Shown in pieces: positions 49,601-59,167 of a stretch of DNA of 64,000 nucleotides (the stretch's first letter is position 1; each line of letters begins with the position of its first letter). The notes beneath the pieces were generated by a model, which saw nothing but the letters and a program-made list of their open reading frames with translations, made no database searches and was not told the origin of the DNA. Source of the stretch: Pseudomonadota bacterium. GTDB taxonomy: Bacteria; Bdellovibrionota; UBA1018; CAIMNF01. The stretch covers positions 1 through 64,000 of the forward strand of contig JAIXWV010000022.1 in assembly GCA_027491115.1 (NCBI GenBank), read 5' to 3'. The position numbers were made by a program, and so were the translations under genes.

Positions 49601-52600
49601 ATGAACCAGACGGATCCGACTCCATCTCGATTGCGTCTCTCACGTAGGTTCTCTGAGAACGGTGTCGACCCTTTGGATTCTGTGCCAATGACCCGAGCTG
49701 ATTCAAAAATACGGGATCCAGACGGTCGAATCGTTTTTGAGTTGAAAGACATAGAGGTTCCAGCGGCCTGGTCCCAGCTCGCTGTGGATATCGTCGTCTC
49801 GAAGTATTTTCGAAAAGCAGGGGTGCCGGGCACTGGACATGAAACTTCCGTTCGACAGGTGATCCGGAGGATCGTCGCAGCCCTTGGTGCTGCAGGTAGA
49901 AGAACCGGTCTGTTCTCTGACTCGGATCAAATTGTTTTCGAGGACGAGCTTTCGCACCTTCTTGTGCATCAGTTCGCCGCGTTCAATTCGCCGGTCTGGT
50001 TCAACCTGGGTCTCCATGAGCAGTACGGGATCCGGGGAAGCGGGGGAAACCATTTTCACGATCCCGTCACCAACTCGATCCGTGAAACCTCGGATGCCTT
50101 TGAGCATCCGCAATGCTCGGCTTGCTTCATCCAGTCAGTGGATGACGACTTGATGTCGATCTTCGATCTGATGAAAAACGAGGCCCGGCTCTTCAAATAC
50201 GGGTCCGGGACCGGAACCAACTTTTCGAGGATCCGGGGGCGTCAGGAGAAACTTTCCGGAGGCGGGTACTCCTCGGGATTGATGAGTTTCCTTGAAGTTC
50301 TCGATCGCGGAGCAGGGGCCACCAAGTCCGGAGGGACCACCCGCCGGGCCGCCAAGATGGTCTGTCTCGATCTCGATCACCCTGAAATCGTCGACTTCAT
50401 CGAGTGGAAGATGCGTGAAGAGCGGAAAGTGGCCGCTCTCATTTCCGCCGGTTACAGTTCTGATTTTAACGGTGAGGCGTACCATACGGTTTCTGGTCAG
50501 AATTCGAACAACTCGGTCCGGGTCACCGACGGGTTCATGAAAGCGGTGATCGAAGACGGTCCATGGCGAACAACATCCAGGACTGACGGAAGCGTGACCG
50601 AGACCTTCCGTGCCCGTGAACTCTGGCGGAAGATCGCCGAAGCGGCATGGGCCTGCGCGGATCCCGGACTTCAGTTCGACACCACGATCAATTCCTGGCA
50701 CACCTGTCCGGCGACCGGCCCGATCCGTTCCTCCAACCCTTGCTCGGAGTACATGTTTCTCGATGACAGTGCGTGCAATCTCGCTTCGTTGAATCTTGTC
50801 CGTTTCCTTGAACAGGACGGATCATTCGATGTCGAAAACTACCGTCATGCCATCCGGATCCTGATCTTAGCACAAGAGCTTTTGGTGGATCATTCGAGTT
50901 ATCCAACAGCCAAGATCGCAAAAAACTCGCACGACTTCCGTCCTCTCGGTCTCGGCTACGCCAACCTCGGAACATTCTTGATGCTGAAGGGACTTCCTTA
51001 CGATTCGGAGAGGGGGCGCTCGTGGGCCGCTGCCCTGACCGCGATCCTGACGGGTGAGGCTTATGCTGTAAGTTCTGAAGTGGCAGGAATTCTTGGTCCA
51101 TTCAGCGGCTTTTCGACGAATCGGGGAGCCATGCTCGGAGTCATCCGGAAGCACCGGGATGCGGCCAGTCGGCTGTCTGATGAGGGAATCGATCCCGGGC
51201 TTCGGGTTGCCGTTTCGGAATGTTGGGATCGGGCACTCCGGTCTGGCGAGCTAGTCGGATACCGGAATGCACAGGTGACGGTGCTCGCACCGACCGGCAC
51301 AATCGGTCTCTTGATGGATTGTGACACCACCGGGATCGAACCTGATTTCGCACTTGTGAAGTTCAAAAAACTCGCGGGTGGTGGGGTGTTCAAGATTGTA
51401 AATCAGTCTGTGAAGGGAGCACTTCTCCATCTCGGATACACACCGGGGCAGATCGCCGATATTCTCGAGACCCTGACGGGCACACAGAAGTTCGACTCGC
51501 GGGCCCCTCATGTCAGTCGGGATTTCCTGCTTTCCAAGGGACTCATGGCTGACGAGATTGCCCGGATCGAGCGAAGCCTTCCCGGTGTCCTGGATCTCAG
51601 GAGTGCTTTCACCCGCCACGCTCTCGGAGATGAGTGTCTCCGGCGAATCGGTGTCGGTGAAAATGAGTTCAGATCCCCCGGATTCAATTTACTCGAGTGG
51701 GCAGGGCTGAGTTCCGACCAGGTAGATGAGGCGAACGCCGTGATCTGTGGGACCCTCGGCATCGAGGGCGCTCCGCATCTCTCGGAGGAGCATTTGGCCG
51801 TTTTCGATTGTGCCAGTCCCTGCGGACCGAAGGGCACCCGTTATATCGCTCCGATGGGACATATTCGGATGATGGCTGCCACTCAGCCCTTTCTCTCCGG
51901 TGCGATCTCGAAGACGGTGAACCTTCCAAACCACACCACGGTCGAGGAGATTGAAGAGCTGCACCTCCAGTCCTGGAAGCTTGGCCTCAAAGCGGTCGCT
52001 CTTTACCGTGACGGCTGCAAGCTTTCACAGCCCCTTTCCACTCGTGTTCCGGGGACGGGAAGTTCCACGGGGGGGCGACACCGTCTTCCGTCTAAGCGGA
52101 GTGGACTGACCGTGGAAGCAGCGGTGTCCGGCACCAAGGTTTATCTTCGTACAGGGGAATATGAGGACGGAAAACTCGGAGAGATTTTCATCGATCTGGA
52201 TCACGGTAACGAGACTTACCGGTCCATCATGGATTGTTTTGCGATTTCAATCAGTCTGGGTCTTCAGTACGGAGTCCCGCTTTCGGAGTATGTCGACAAG
52301 TTCACCTTCACGCGATTCGAGCCGGGTGGACCGGTCACCGGACATCCTAATGTGAAGATGGCCACTTCGATCGTGGATTATGTGTTCCGTGTGTTGGGAA
52401 TGGAGTACCTGGGCCGGACTGATTTTTTGCAGGTCAAGCCCGCATCCAACATTCAGCGCGCGGAAACTACGGGGCCTGATGTTGAAGAACGCTTGGCGGG
52501 TCTCTCTCCCGATGCGCCTCTATGCGACTCTTGCGGGTACCGCACTGTACGGAGCGGGTCTTGTTTCAGGTGTCTGAACTGCGGGAACAGTATCGGTTGC

Positions 52601-52606
52601 AGTTGA
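49601..52606 (+). CDS. nrdJ: Class II (B12-dependent) ribonucleotide reductase
   Basis: 1001 residues. It reduces ribonucleotides with adenosylcobalamin and so works with or without oxygen. Motifs: FNSPVWFNLGL, FKYGSGTGTNFSRIRG, NPCSEYMFLDDSACNLASLNL (radical Cys region), LAPTGTIGLLMDCDTTGIEPDF. A TSCPD domain follows (about 830-940), then a C-terminal zinc-ribbon end CDSCGYRTVRSGSCFRCLNCG. ATG 49601 is preferred to GTG 49577, although neither has a strong ribosome site. It is a single gene, convergent with fabH. Confidence 0.95.
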   Translation: MNQTDPTPSRLRLSRRFSENGVDPLDSVPMTRADSKIRDPDGRIVFELKDIEVPAAWSQLAVDIVVSKYFRKAGVPGTGHETSVRQVIRRIVAALGAAGRRTGLFSDSDQIVFEDELSHLLVHQFAAFNSPVWFNLGLHEQYGIRGSGGNHFHDPVTNSIRETSDAFEHPQCSACFIQSVDDDLMSIFDLMKNEARLFKYGSGTGTNFSRIRGRQEKLSGGGYSSGLMSFLEVLDRGAGATKSGGTTRRAAKMVCLDLDHPEIVDFIEWKMREERKVAALISAGYSSDFNGEAYHTVSGQNSNNSVRVTDGFMKAVIEDGPWRTTSRTDGSVTETFRARELWRKIAEAAWACADPGLQFDTTINSWHTCPATGPIRSSNPCSEYMFLDDSACNLASLNLVRFLEQDGSFDVENYRHAIRILILAQELLVDHSSYPTAKIAKNSHDFRPLGLGYANLGTFLMLKGLPYDSERGRSWAAALTAILTGEAYAVSSEVAGILGPFSGFSTNRGAMLGVIRKHRDAASRLSDEGIDPGLRVAVSECWDRALRSGELVGYRNAQVTVLAPTGTIGLLMDCDTTGIEPDFALVKFKKLAGGGVFKIVNQSVKGALLHLGYTPGQIADILETLTGTQKFDSRAPHVSRDFLLSKGLMADEIARIERSLPGVLDLRSAFTRHALGDECLRRIGVGENEFRSPGFNLLEWAGLSSDQVDEANAVICGTLGIEGAPHLSEEHLAVFDCASPCGPKGTRYIAPMGHIRMMAATQPFLSGAISKTVNLPNHTTVEEIEELHLQSWKLGLKAVALYRDGCKLSQPLSTRVPGTGSSTGGRHRLPSKRSGLTVEAAVSGTKVYLRTGEYEDGKLGEIFIDLDHGNETYRSIMDCFAISISLGLQYGVPLSEYVDKFTFTRFEPGGPVTGHPNVKMATSIVDYVFRVLGMEYLGRTDFLQVKPASNIQRAETTGPDVEERLAGLSPDAPLCDSCGYRTVRSGSCFRCLNCGNSIGCS

Positions 52607-52621
52607 GTCGTGAAGAGTGCC

Positions 52622-53614
52622 TCAGTACGCCCAGTCGATCAGCGTGGCTCCCCACGTGAAGCCGCCCCCGAATGCGACCAACATGAGACGATCCCCCTTT
52701 TTCAGACGCGGCTCCCACTCCCACAAGCAAAGAGGTAGAGTGGCTGCGGTTGTGTTTCCGAACTTTTCGATGTTGACCATCACCCGATCCATTGGGATTC
52801 CTGCCCTCTCCGCAGTGGATTCGATGATACGGATATTCGCCTGATGGGGAACGAGCCAGGTGATGTCTTCCGGTTTCAGTCGATTTCGCTCCATCAGTTC
52901 AAGCGCAACCTCCGCCATGCCTTTCACGGCGAATTTGTAGACAGCGGCACCCTCTTGTTTGACGAAGTGTTGGCGGGCTTGAACGGTTTCTAGACTTGGA
53001 GGAAGCAGCGAACCACCGGCCTCGGTCCGGAGGTACTTCACTCCCGAACCATCACTTTTGAGCAAACTGTCACCGATTCCCAATCCGGAATCCGTCGGTT
53101 CCAGGAGCACTGCTCCAGCACCGTCTCCGAAAATGATGCAAGTATTCCGATCCTGGTAGTCGATGATGGAGCTCATTTTGTCGGCTCCGACCACGACCAC
53201 CTTTTTGTGTCGACCGCTTTCGATCAGGGCGGCACCTGAGGTCAACGCATAAAGAAATCCGGAACAGGCTCCCGAGAGATCGTAGCCCCATGCGTTTTTT
53301 GCGCCGATCCGGTCACAAACGAGGTTTGCTGTCGACGGAAAGGGGTAGTCTCCGGTCACAGTAGCAACAATCAAACATTCGATTTCAGAGGGTGCGATCC
53401 CCCGTTTTTTGCAAAGTTCGAGCACTGCCGGAACCACAAGATCCGACGTGGCTTTTCCAGTCTCTTTCAGGATTCGACGCTCCCGGATCCCGGTTCGAGT
53501 CCGGATCCATTCATCCTGGGTATCCACCATTTTCTCGAGATCCTGGTTGGTGAGTCGGGTCTCGGGAACATAGCCTCCCACTGCAGTGATGGCGACACGG
53601 GGTTGTGAGGTCAT
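52622..53614 (-). CDS. fabH: 3-oxoacyl-ACP synthase III
   Basis: 330 residues from ATG 53614. It starts fatty acid synthesis by joining acetyl-CoA and malonyl-ACP. The Cys-His-Asn triad is present: YDLSGACSGFLYAL, WLVPHQANIRI and VEKFGNTTAATLP. DEWIRTRTGIRERRI near the start and the C-terminal GDRLMLVAFGGGFTWGATL are typical. It stands apart from other fab genes; fabI is 3 kb further on, on the other strand. Confidence 0.95.
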   Translation of the reverse strand: MTSQPRVAITAVGGYVPETRLTNQDLEKMVDTQDEWIRTRTGIRERRILKETGKATSDLVVPAVLELCKKRGIAPSEIECLIVATVTGDYPFPSTANLVCDRIGAKNAWGYDLSGACSGFLYALTSGAALIESGRHKKVVVVGADKMSSIIDYQDRNTCIIFGDGAGAVLLEPTDSGLGIGDSLLKSDGSGVKYLRTEAGGSLLPPSLETVQARQHFVKQEGAAVYKFAVKGMAEVALELMERNRLKPEDITWLVPHQANIRIIESTAERAGIPMDRVMVNIEKFGNTTAATLPLCLWEWEPRLKKGDRLMLVAFGGGFTWGATLIDWAY

Positions 53615-53646
53615 GGTGGAACGGTACCTGAGGGAGAAGCAAAAAT

Positions 53647-54768
53647 CTACTTTGCCGACCCGAGCAAAAGATTGATCAGGAAAATGCAATCGTGCCCGGC
53701 GGATTTGGGAGAAATCTCGACATCATACTTGGGCCAGCCGTCCTCTACCTTGGGAAAAGGTTTTGTGGCGGGGCACCGGGCCAAAAGGAGGCGGGCGGTT
53801 TCCTCGTCGGGGCCCCGTACCAGAAAACGGAGTAGGGGTTGGTCTGGATGCCGATAGTGGAGCACGATACTGACTGCGTCGATGAGATCCGAATCGGCGA
53901 TCTGGATCCCTCGTTTCTTCATTTCACGGAGCAAATAAATGGTTTCAGCGGTTCCGAGGAGATCGTATCCTTTTTCCTGTCCCACTTTCCGGTCATCCTC
54001 GTTCCTGACCATCAGATAGCCGAGGTAGCGCAAGGACTGGTCCTCCTGCAAAAAGTGATAGTGCTCGTTCAGTTGCCAGGCCAAGTGCCAGAAATAGGCC
54101 CGGATCCGGCACTGGTTTTCTGGATCCCGGACGTCCGGGCAGAATCGACTGTCGGTCTTGCGGATGTAAGCGATCCAGTCAGCTGCGGTCTTCAGATCCG
54201 CTTTTGCGACCAAATACGCCAGAACGCCCCGGGCAGAAGAAGAAGAGAACGAGGGTTTGCCTTGGCTCTCCACTCCGATGAAGCTTTTGCTCCGCCAAAA
54301 ACGGCCTTGATCATCCCGGGCCTCACGGACCTGTTCACAAGAGGCGAAGTCACCCGATAGACAAAGAAGCCCAAGGTGACGCAAAGCTTCGGGATAGGGA
54401 CAGGTGTGATAGGTCAGGATTCCGTCATCGCATCGGGGCGCCCACTGCTTGATTTTCGATCGAAGAGCCCGGAGGGCAGCCAGTGTGGCGGGCTGTGGGG
54501 GAGGTGAAGATGTTTTCTTGAGCCACTCAGGATCAAGTCCCCCGGCTTCGGCCGCAATCTCATCCGTGATGGCGCGAGTCTCGTCAATGTCGCGTTCAGT
54601 GTCGGTCAGTCGGGCGAATCCAATATGGAGGTCGGCTTCCGCCAGGCTCATTCCGAAAATTTTTTCAAAGTGGTGACGTCCAGTCAAAATCAGGAGGCCT
54701 AAAATCACGGCGGGAAGAAACAGAAGAAAACGTTTTCTTTGGGCCGATGTCATCTTCAACTTTGGCAT
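53647..54768 (-). CDS. Membrane-anchored helical protein of unknown function
   Basis: About 373 residues. A basic start and one hydrophobic helix (RFLLFLPAVILGLLILTG, residues 13-30) anchor it, with the rest probably outside the cytoplasm. The body is helical with seven cysteines in scattered short stretches (CDDGILTYHTC, LCLSGDFASCEQV, RFCPDVRDPENQC), compatible with disulfides and an alpha/alpha repeat fold. I cannot assign a family. An open extension to 54951 lacks a signal and is rejected. It is 32 bases from fabH on the same strand. Confidence 0.7.
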   Translation of the reverse strand: MPKLKMTSAQRKRFLLFLPAVILGLLILTGRHHFEKIFGMSLAEADLHIGFARLTDTERDIDETRAITDEIAAEAGGLDPEWLKKTSSPPPQPATLAALRALRSKIKQWAPRCDDGILTYHTCPYPEALRHLGLLCLSGDFASCEQVREARDDQGRFWRSKSFIGVESQGKPSFSSSSARGVLAYLVAKADLKTAADWIAYIRKTDSRFCPDVRDPENQCRIRAYFWHLAWQLNEHYHFLQEDQSLRYLGYLMVRNEDDRKVGQEKGYDLLGTAETIYLLREMKKRGIQIADSDLIDAVSIVLHYRHPDQPLLRFLVRGPDEETARLLLARCPATKPFPKVEDGWPKYDVEISPKSAGHDCIFLINLLLGSAK

Positions 54769-54805
54769 GGGTCTGATGAAATGATCCCTAGAGTGTCCGG
54801 GGGGA

Positions 54806-55489
54806 TCAAGGAATTTGTTCAAAAGTGATGGGTTCGGGGGCGTTGATCCGGTACCGAGCACCCCGAAGCTCGAACTCGACCTGACTGGCGTGCAAACCAA
54901 GCCGCATTGGCGTCGGCATTTCTCTCGATGAGCCGTAAATCGGGTCTCCAATCAATGGGAGCCCATGATGGGCCAGGTGGGCTCGAATCTGATGCATCAC
55001 TCCGGTTTCGATGCGGACCTCGATTCGCAAGGCATTGAGTCCGGCCAAGGATACCGGTTGGACCGAGTCGATCCAGGTGAGGGCAGGAATGGGCTTGCCC
55101 CGGAAGCGCCTGAACTTTCCCTCTGGCAGGACGATCATCCGCCTTTTGCTTTGCGGGTGGTGGGCGAGCGGAAGATCGATTTTGAGCGGCAGGTTCGGCA
55201 GGGCGGGGTCCCGCTCGGCTTTTGACCAGGCAAGGTAAGACTTGCGAAGAGTTCGCTCGGCGAACTTTTGCCTCATCTGCATGAAGACCTCATCGTTCTT
55301 GGCGAACAAGAGTACGCCACTGGTTCCGGTATCGAGCCGGTGCAGAAGCTGGATGGGCAAGTGCGGGAAAAGAGTCTTGACGCACCGCTCGGCGGTGAGT
55401 TGATTCGGATCTCTTTGGTTTTGCGAGGGAAGTCCGGAGGGCTTGTTCAGGGCCAGAATGAAGTCGTCCTCGAAGAGGAGTTCGATCAT
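54806..55489 (-). CDS. RluA-family RNA pseudouridine synthase
   Basis: 227 residues. The catalytic motif IQLLHRLDTGTSGVLLFAKN with the nucleophilic Asp is RluA-type, as are ALNKPSGLPSQ near the start and GVMHQIRAHLAHHGLPLIGDPIYG near the end. There is no S4 domain, unlike RluC/RluD, so it resembles RluA/TruC in size. The target RNA position cannot be told. It heads the leftward group of fabH and the unknown membrane protein. Confidence 0.92.
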   Translation of the reverse strand: MIELLFEDDFILALNKPSGLPSQNQRDPNQLTAERCVKTLFPHLPIQLLHRLDTGTSGVLLFAKNDEVFMQMRQKFAERTLRKSYLAWSKAERDPALPNLPLKIDLPLAHHPQSKRRMIVLPEGKFRRFRGKPIPALTWIDSVQPVSLAGLNALRIEVRIETGVMHQIRAHLAHHGLPLIGDPIYGSSREMPTPMRLGLHASQVEFELRGARYRINAPEPITFEQIP

Positions 55490-55560
55490 GGGTCGAGATT
55501 AACACGAATGGTGTGGTGTTTCCTGTTGATTTTCAATGGCTTTGGACTAATGTCAGGCTT

Positions 55561-56109
55561 ATGAACATCAAACGTCACACTCTGCGTCTAGTCGCTCTTT
55601 GCGCCCTGCTGAAACTCGGCTTTGCCGGGGAGGCTCGTGCCCTCATTGTCGAAGGCTCGGTGGATTATCCGGTGGGAGTCGGTGCGGCTGCCCAGAACTT
55701 CAATCCGAATCTCGGTTTCACCGGAAAAATTTATTTGAATCCGATTTTTGATCCGGCGATTCGGAACTACGTGAGTTTGGCCTATCAAAACCTTTCTTTG
55801 AAGACCGAGGCGAACAGCTCGTTCCGGATTTTCCCGGTTTTGGCGGGGCTCGAATTCCAAGGCAAGGTGACGGATAAAATCCACACGACGCTCGGTGGGG
55901 GGATTGGGTTTGCAACAGCATACTTGAATTCACGCTCGGCGACGCTCTTCCGCACTTACGGATACTTTTCGGCTCAGCTTCATGGCGGGATCGAGTACGA
56001 CATGGGAAGCGGGTTCTCGACCTTCTTCCGTTTGCCGATCACCTATATGGTCAGCTCGGCCACCATCAGCTACCTGACTTACACTTTCGGCGCCAATTAC
56101 GCGCTCTAA
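55561..56109 (+). CDS. Small predicted outer-membrane beta-barrel protein
   Basis: 182 residues. A signal peptide (KRHTLRLVALCALLKLGFAGEARA, cut near residue 27) is followed by alternating strands such as LGFTGKIYLNPIF, YVSLAYQNLSLKT, FRIFPVLAGLEFQGKV and YGYFSAQLHGGIEYDMG. The last residues, FGANYAL, end in a strand without the usual final Phe. The size suits an eight-strand barrel. No known family was recognised. It sits 22 bases before a lipoprotein gene. Confidence 0.65.
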   Translation: MNIKRHTLRLVALCALLKLGFAGEARALIVEGSVDYPVGVGAAAQNFNPNLGFTGKIYLNPIFDPAIRNYVSLAYQNLSLKTEANSSFRIFPVLAGLEFQGKVTDKIHTTLGGGIGFATAYLNSRSATLFRTYGYFSAQLHGGIEYDMGSGFSTFFRLPITYMVSSATISYLTYTFGANYAL

Positions 56110-56131
56110 CCCAGAAAACACGAGGAAGATC

Positions 56132-56677
56132 ATGAAAAATACTATCAAGAATGCCATCGTGGGAATCAGTCTGGTGCTCGGTCTCTCCGCATGCGGGGGG
56201 GCGAACGGATTGGTCGATCCGATCACGCTGTTCAGTGACAACTCCATTCCGAAGCTGAATGCGATTGTGGTTGGAGGATTTGCAGGGCAGGCGACTTTGC
56301 TAGCTTCATTTTCACCTTCAGCTCCCTACTGGGTAATGCAAGGATCCATTATTGGACTTCCTGTGGTAGCTCCTGCAAACGGTATCGTTACCTCGACAGG
56401 TCTCACCACAGTTGATGGAATTTCCGCTCCTTATGTCGCTATTGCGCACTCCGGAAGGATTTCGACCGCGATTTACGGAATTCCGAATGTTTTGGTGCGG
56501 GCAGGGGATTCGGTTCGAGCAGGAGACTCTTTGGGTGCTTTTGCCGGATTCGGTGGGCGGGTAGCATTTCAGGTGTTGCTTGACGGAGTCCCGATTTGTC
56601 CACTTTCCTTTATGAGTGATTCATTCCGGGTGACATTGACCACTTCTTTTTTTGGGGCACAGGCGCCCTGCCTCTGA
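56132..56677 (+). CDS. Lipoprotein with degenerate M23/LytM-like domain
   Basis: 181 residues. A classic lipobox LSAC near residue 21 gives a lipoprotein. The C-terminal 110 residues follow the M23 strand order: [53 protein letters not shown] and [17 protein letters not shown]. The catalytic HxH is replaced (AFQV where HLHFEV is expected), so it should not cut peptidoglycan and may instead bind it or regulate, as EnvC/NlpD-like proteins do. It lies 5 bases before fabI. Confidence 0.65.
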   Translation: MKNTIKNAIVGISLVLGLSACGGANGLVDPITLFSDNSIPKLNAIVVGGFAGQATLLASFSPSAPYWVMQGSIIGLPVVAPANGIVTSTGLTTVDGISAPYVAIAHSGRISTAIYGIPNVLVRAGDSVRAGDSLGAFAGFGGRVAFQVLLDGVPICPLSFMSDSFRVTLTTSFFGAQAPCL

Positions 56678-56682
56678 TCTCC

Positions 56683-57459
56683 ATGAGCACACTCGCGGGT
56701 AAAAAAGCTGTCATCCTCGGTCTTGCCAATGACCGTTCCATCGCTTGGGGAATCGCCCAGGCCTTGCGTGCGGCCGGAGCCGAACTCGCTTTCAATTACC
56801 TCGGTGAATCCTTGGAGCGTCGGGTGCGGCCTTTGGCCGAGAGCCTCGGTGCCTCGATCATCGAGCCCTGTGATGTGACCAGTGACGAGCAGATTGCTTC
56901 CTTCTTCGCCAAAGTGAAGGAGAAGTGGGGCGGGATCGACATCCTGATCCACTCCGTGGCCTTCGCAAACAAAACCGACCTGTCTGGCCGCTTTGTCGAC
57001 ACGACCCGTGACGGATTCCGCCTGGCTCTCGATGTGAGTGCTTTTTCTTTGGTGGCTACCGCGCGCGAAGCCGAAAAGCTCATGGATCCGACCAAGGGTG
57101 GGACCGTGATCACGCTCACTTATTACGGATCCGAGAAGGTGATGCCCGGTTACAATGTCATGGGTGTGGCCAAAGCCGCACTCGAGGCCTCAGTCCGGTA
57201 TCTGGCGCACGATTTGGGAATGAAGAAAATCCGCGTACACGCCATTTCAGCCGGCCCGATCAAGACCCTTGCGGCCGCGGGTGGAATTTCGAATTTTCGT
57301 GATTTCCTCGGGCAGATCGAGCAACGCGCTCCATTGCACGAGAATGTCTCTCCTGAAGATGTGGGATCCTTGGCTGCGTATTTGTGTCAGGACGGCGCCC
57401 GTCACATGACAGGGAACGTCCTGTACGTGGACTCCGGATTCAACATCATGGGTGCCTGA
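56683..57459 (+). CDS. fabI: Enoyl-ACP reductase (NADH), FabI type
   Basis: 258 residues, short-chain dehydrogenase fold. It reduces trans-2-enoyl-ACP in each elongation round. N-terminal [21 protein letters not shown] binds NAD; the active-site pair is in [21 protein letters not shown] (Tyr, six residues, Tyr, then Lys). [13 protein letters not shown] closes over the cofactor, as in FabI. The stop overlaps the cysE start (TGATG), so the two are coupled. Confidence 0.95.
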   Translation: MSTLAGKKAVILGLANDRSIAWGIAQALRAAGAELAFNYLGESLERRVRPLAESLGASIIEPCDVTSDEQIASFFAKVKEKWGGIDILIHSVAFANKTDLSGRFVDTTRDGFRLALDVSAFSLVATAREAEKLMDPTKGGTVITLTYYGSEKVMPGYNVMGVAKAALEASVRYLAHDLGMKKIRVHAISAGPIKTLAAAGGISNFRDFLGQIEQRAPLHENVSPEDVGSLAAYLCQDGARHMTGNVLYVDSGFNIMGA

Positions 57460-58004
57460 TGTGGGACCTCATCCGGACCTACCGTAAATACGATCCGGCG
57501 ACCAAAAGTTCCCTGGAGGTTCTCTTTCTTTATCCCGGTGTGAAGGCGATCGGGTTTCATCGTCTTGCTCATGCACTCTACCGTGCCGGTATTCCCTTTA
57601 TCCCACGCGCCATCAGTGAGTGGTCACGGTTTCTGACCGGCATCGACATCCATCCCGGGGCCCGGATCGGGAAGAACCTCATCATCGACCATGGCATGGG
57701 TGTGGTGATCGGTGAAACGGCCGAAGTGGGGGATCATTGCCTGATTTTCCACGGAGTCACTCTCGGTGGGGTCGATTTCAGTCCGGTGAAGCGCCACCCG
57801 ACCCTGGGGAATCATGTTGTGGTGGGGGCGGGTGCGAAGATCCTCGGGAACATTACGATCGGAGACCATGCCCGGATCGGTGCGAACTCCGTGGTGATCA
57901 AATCAGTTCCGGAACACTGCACCGCCACGGGAATTCCGGCCAAAGTGGTGAACTCCAAAGGCGTGCTTCCGGGCGAAGAGCTCAAGCACGACCAGATCGA
58001 CTGA
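57459..58004 (+). CDS. cysE: Serine O-acetyltransferase
   Basis: 181 residues from ATG 57459, which overlaps the fabI stop by 1 base. It makes O-acetylserine for cysteine synthesis. The left-handed beta-helix with hexapeptide repeats is clear: [72 protein letters not shown]. It is the short form without the N-terminal domain of E. coli CysE. The catalytic His/Asp region IIDHGMG is intact. Confidence 0.93.
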   Translation: MWDLIRTYRKYDPATKSSLEVLFLYPGVKAIGFHRLAHALYRAGIPFIPRAISEWSRFLTGIDIHPGARIGKNLIIDHGMGVVIGETAEVGDHCLIFHGVTLGGVDFSPVKRHPTLGNHVVVGAGAKILGNITIGDHARIGANSVVIKSVPEHCTATGIPAKVVNSKGVLPGEELKHDQID

Positions 58005-58012
58005 AACCGGTC

Positions 58013-59152
58013 TCAGGGTTGGCAGTGGTGCCGGGTCATTGAGGCTTCACAGAAGGCTTTCAAGCTCTTGAGATTCCTCGAGACCTCGATGTTTTCCTCA
58101 GGGGCGAATTCGATTCTGGAAACCAGGGCGCTCGCCTCGGCATAGGGTTTGTCCGGTTCATACCAAGGCTCGTAAACGAGCCCATGCTTGGAGGTGACTT
58201 CAATGATCTTTGGAGATTTCTTCAGCGTCTCGGCGTAAAAATTGATGTCCCAGAGGTGGATCTTGGCCCGGTTGCCGGACAATCGTTCCACCCGGTTCAC
58301 CAGCACCACATGAATGTCTGTGCTCATCCCGAGGATTTTTCCGGTGGGAATCAATGCCGAGAACAAGACTTTCGGAAACTCCCCCCGTTGGAGGCGGACT
58401 TCGAGGTTTCTCAGTAAAGACTCCACTTCTTCGAAGCTCATCGCCTCGGTGGAGTTCTTGAAGATATTGAGAGAAGTGCTTCGGACGGCTCGATTCCTCC
58501 AGAGTTCCATGGTGTTCAGCTTGAGGTAGAGCTCAATGCGGGGTTCGAGACTCAGCTCGCGTAGATTCCTGTAGCCCGGGATCACAGTTGCGTGGCCTGC
58601 GACGATGCGGTCTATCTTGCGCAGATAGAACTCCACATCAGGGACCCGCGGTTGGGAAGGGTCGAAGAATGCCAGTTGAGTCAGGTTTCGGAAAAGGGTC
58701 GCAAATCCCCAACAGTAGCCAAACTTACGGTCACTGATCCCCTCGAATTCGTGGTCGGCATTCACCAAGGTGAGGCCGTTTTCTGCTTCTGGTTGGTACA
58801 GTCCCTGGTGAATCCGGAGGTAGCGGGTGTAGGCGGGATCGGAAATCCGTTCTCGTGCCGACTTCATTCGGCGGTATTCGGATTTCATAGAACGAAAAGC
58901 ACTCTCGATATTTTTTTCGATGTTGCCGTTAGTGCCGGTCAGAACCAAGCGCTCCTGGTTCAGCGGTTTCTTCAGGCGGAATCGGGTCCCCCGTGAAGGG
59001 TCGTTTCCGGCATGGTCGTGAGCCGTGTCGACCTCGTGGTCATGAGGGGTACCGCTCAAGGGGAAGGGGGTGGGCTCAGGGAGTGCAGCATGGGTGTTTA
59101 GCCCGAAGCAAAGCAGGGCGACAACGGGGCTGATTTTGCAAATCTTGCGCAT
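58013..59152 (-). CDS. Secreted protein with Cys/His/Asp pattern of papain-like fold, unknown
   Basis: 379 residues. A signal peptide (ISPVVALLCFGLNTHA|AL) is followed by a His/Pro-rich segment. A helical part leads to KFGYCWGFATLFRNLT (about residue 147), later DIHVVLVNRVE (about 283) and IHLWDINFY (about 300). Cys at the head of a helix, then His and Asp on strands, is the order of papain- and transglutaminase-like enzymes; NxD is also near (WDIN). This is only a pattern match, and no family was recognised. There is no lipobox. The neighbours are cysE (convergent) and PAP2. Confidence 0.6.
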   Translation of the reverse strand: MRKICKISPVVALLCFGLNTHAALPEPTPFPLSGTPHDHEVDTAHDHAGNDPSRGTRFRLKKPLNQERLVLTGTNGNIEKNIESAFRSMKSEYRRMKSARERISDPAYTRYLRIHQGLYQPEAENGLTLVNADHEFEGISDRKFGYCWGFATLFRNLTQLAFFDPSQPRVPDVEFYLRKIDRIVAGHATVIPGYRNLRELSLEPRIELYLKLNTMELWRNRAVRSTSLNIFKNSTEAMSFEEVESLLRNLEVRLQRGEFPKVLFSALIPTGKILGMSTDIHVVLVNRVERLSGNRAKIHLWDINFYAETLKKSPKIIEVTSKHGLVYEPWYEPDKPYAEASALVSRIEFAPEENIEVSRNLKSLKAFCEASMTRHHCQP

Positions 59153-59167
59153 GGGAACGCAGATTTA

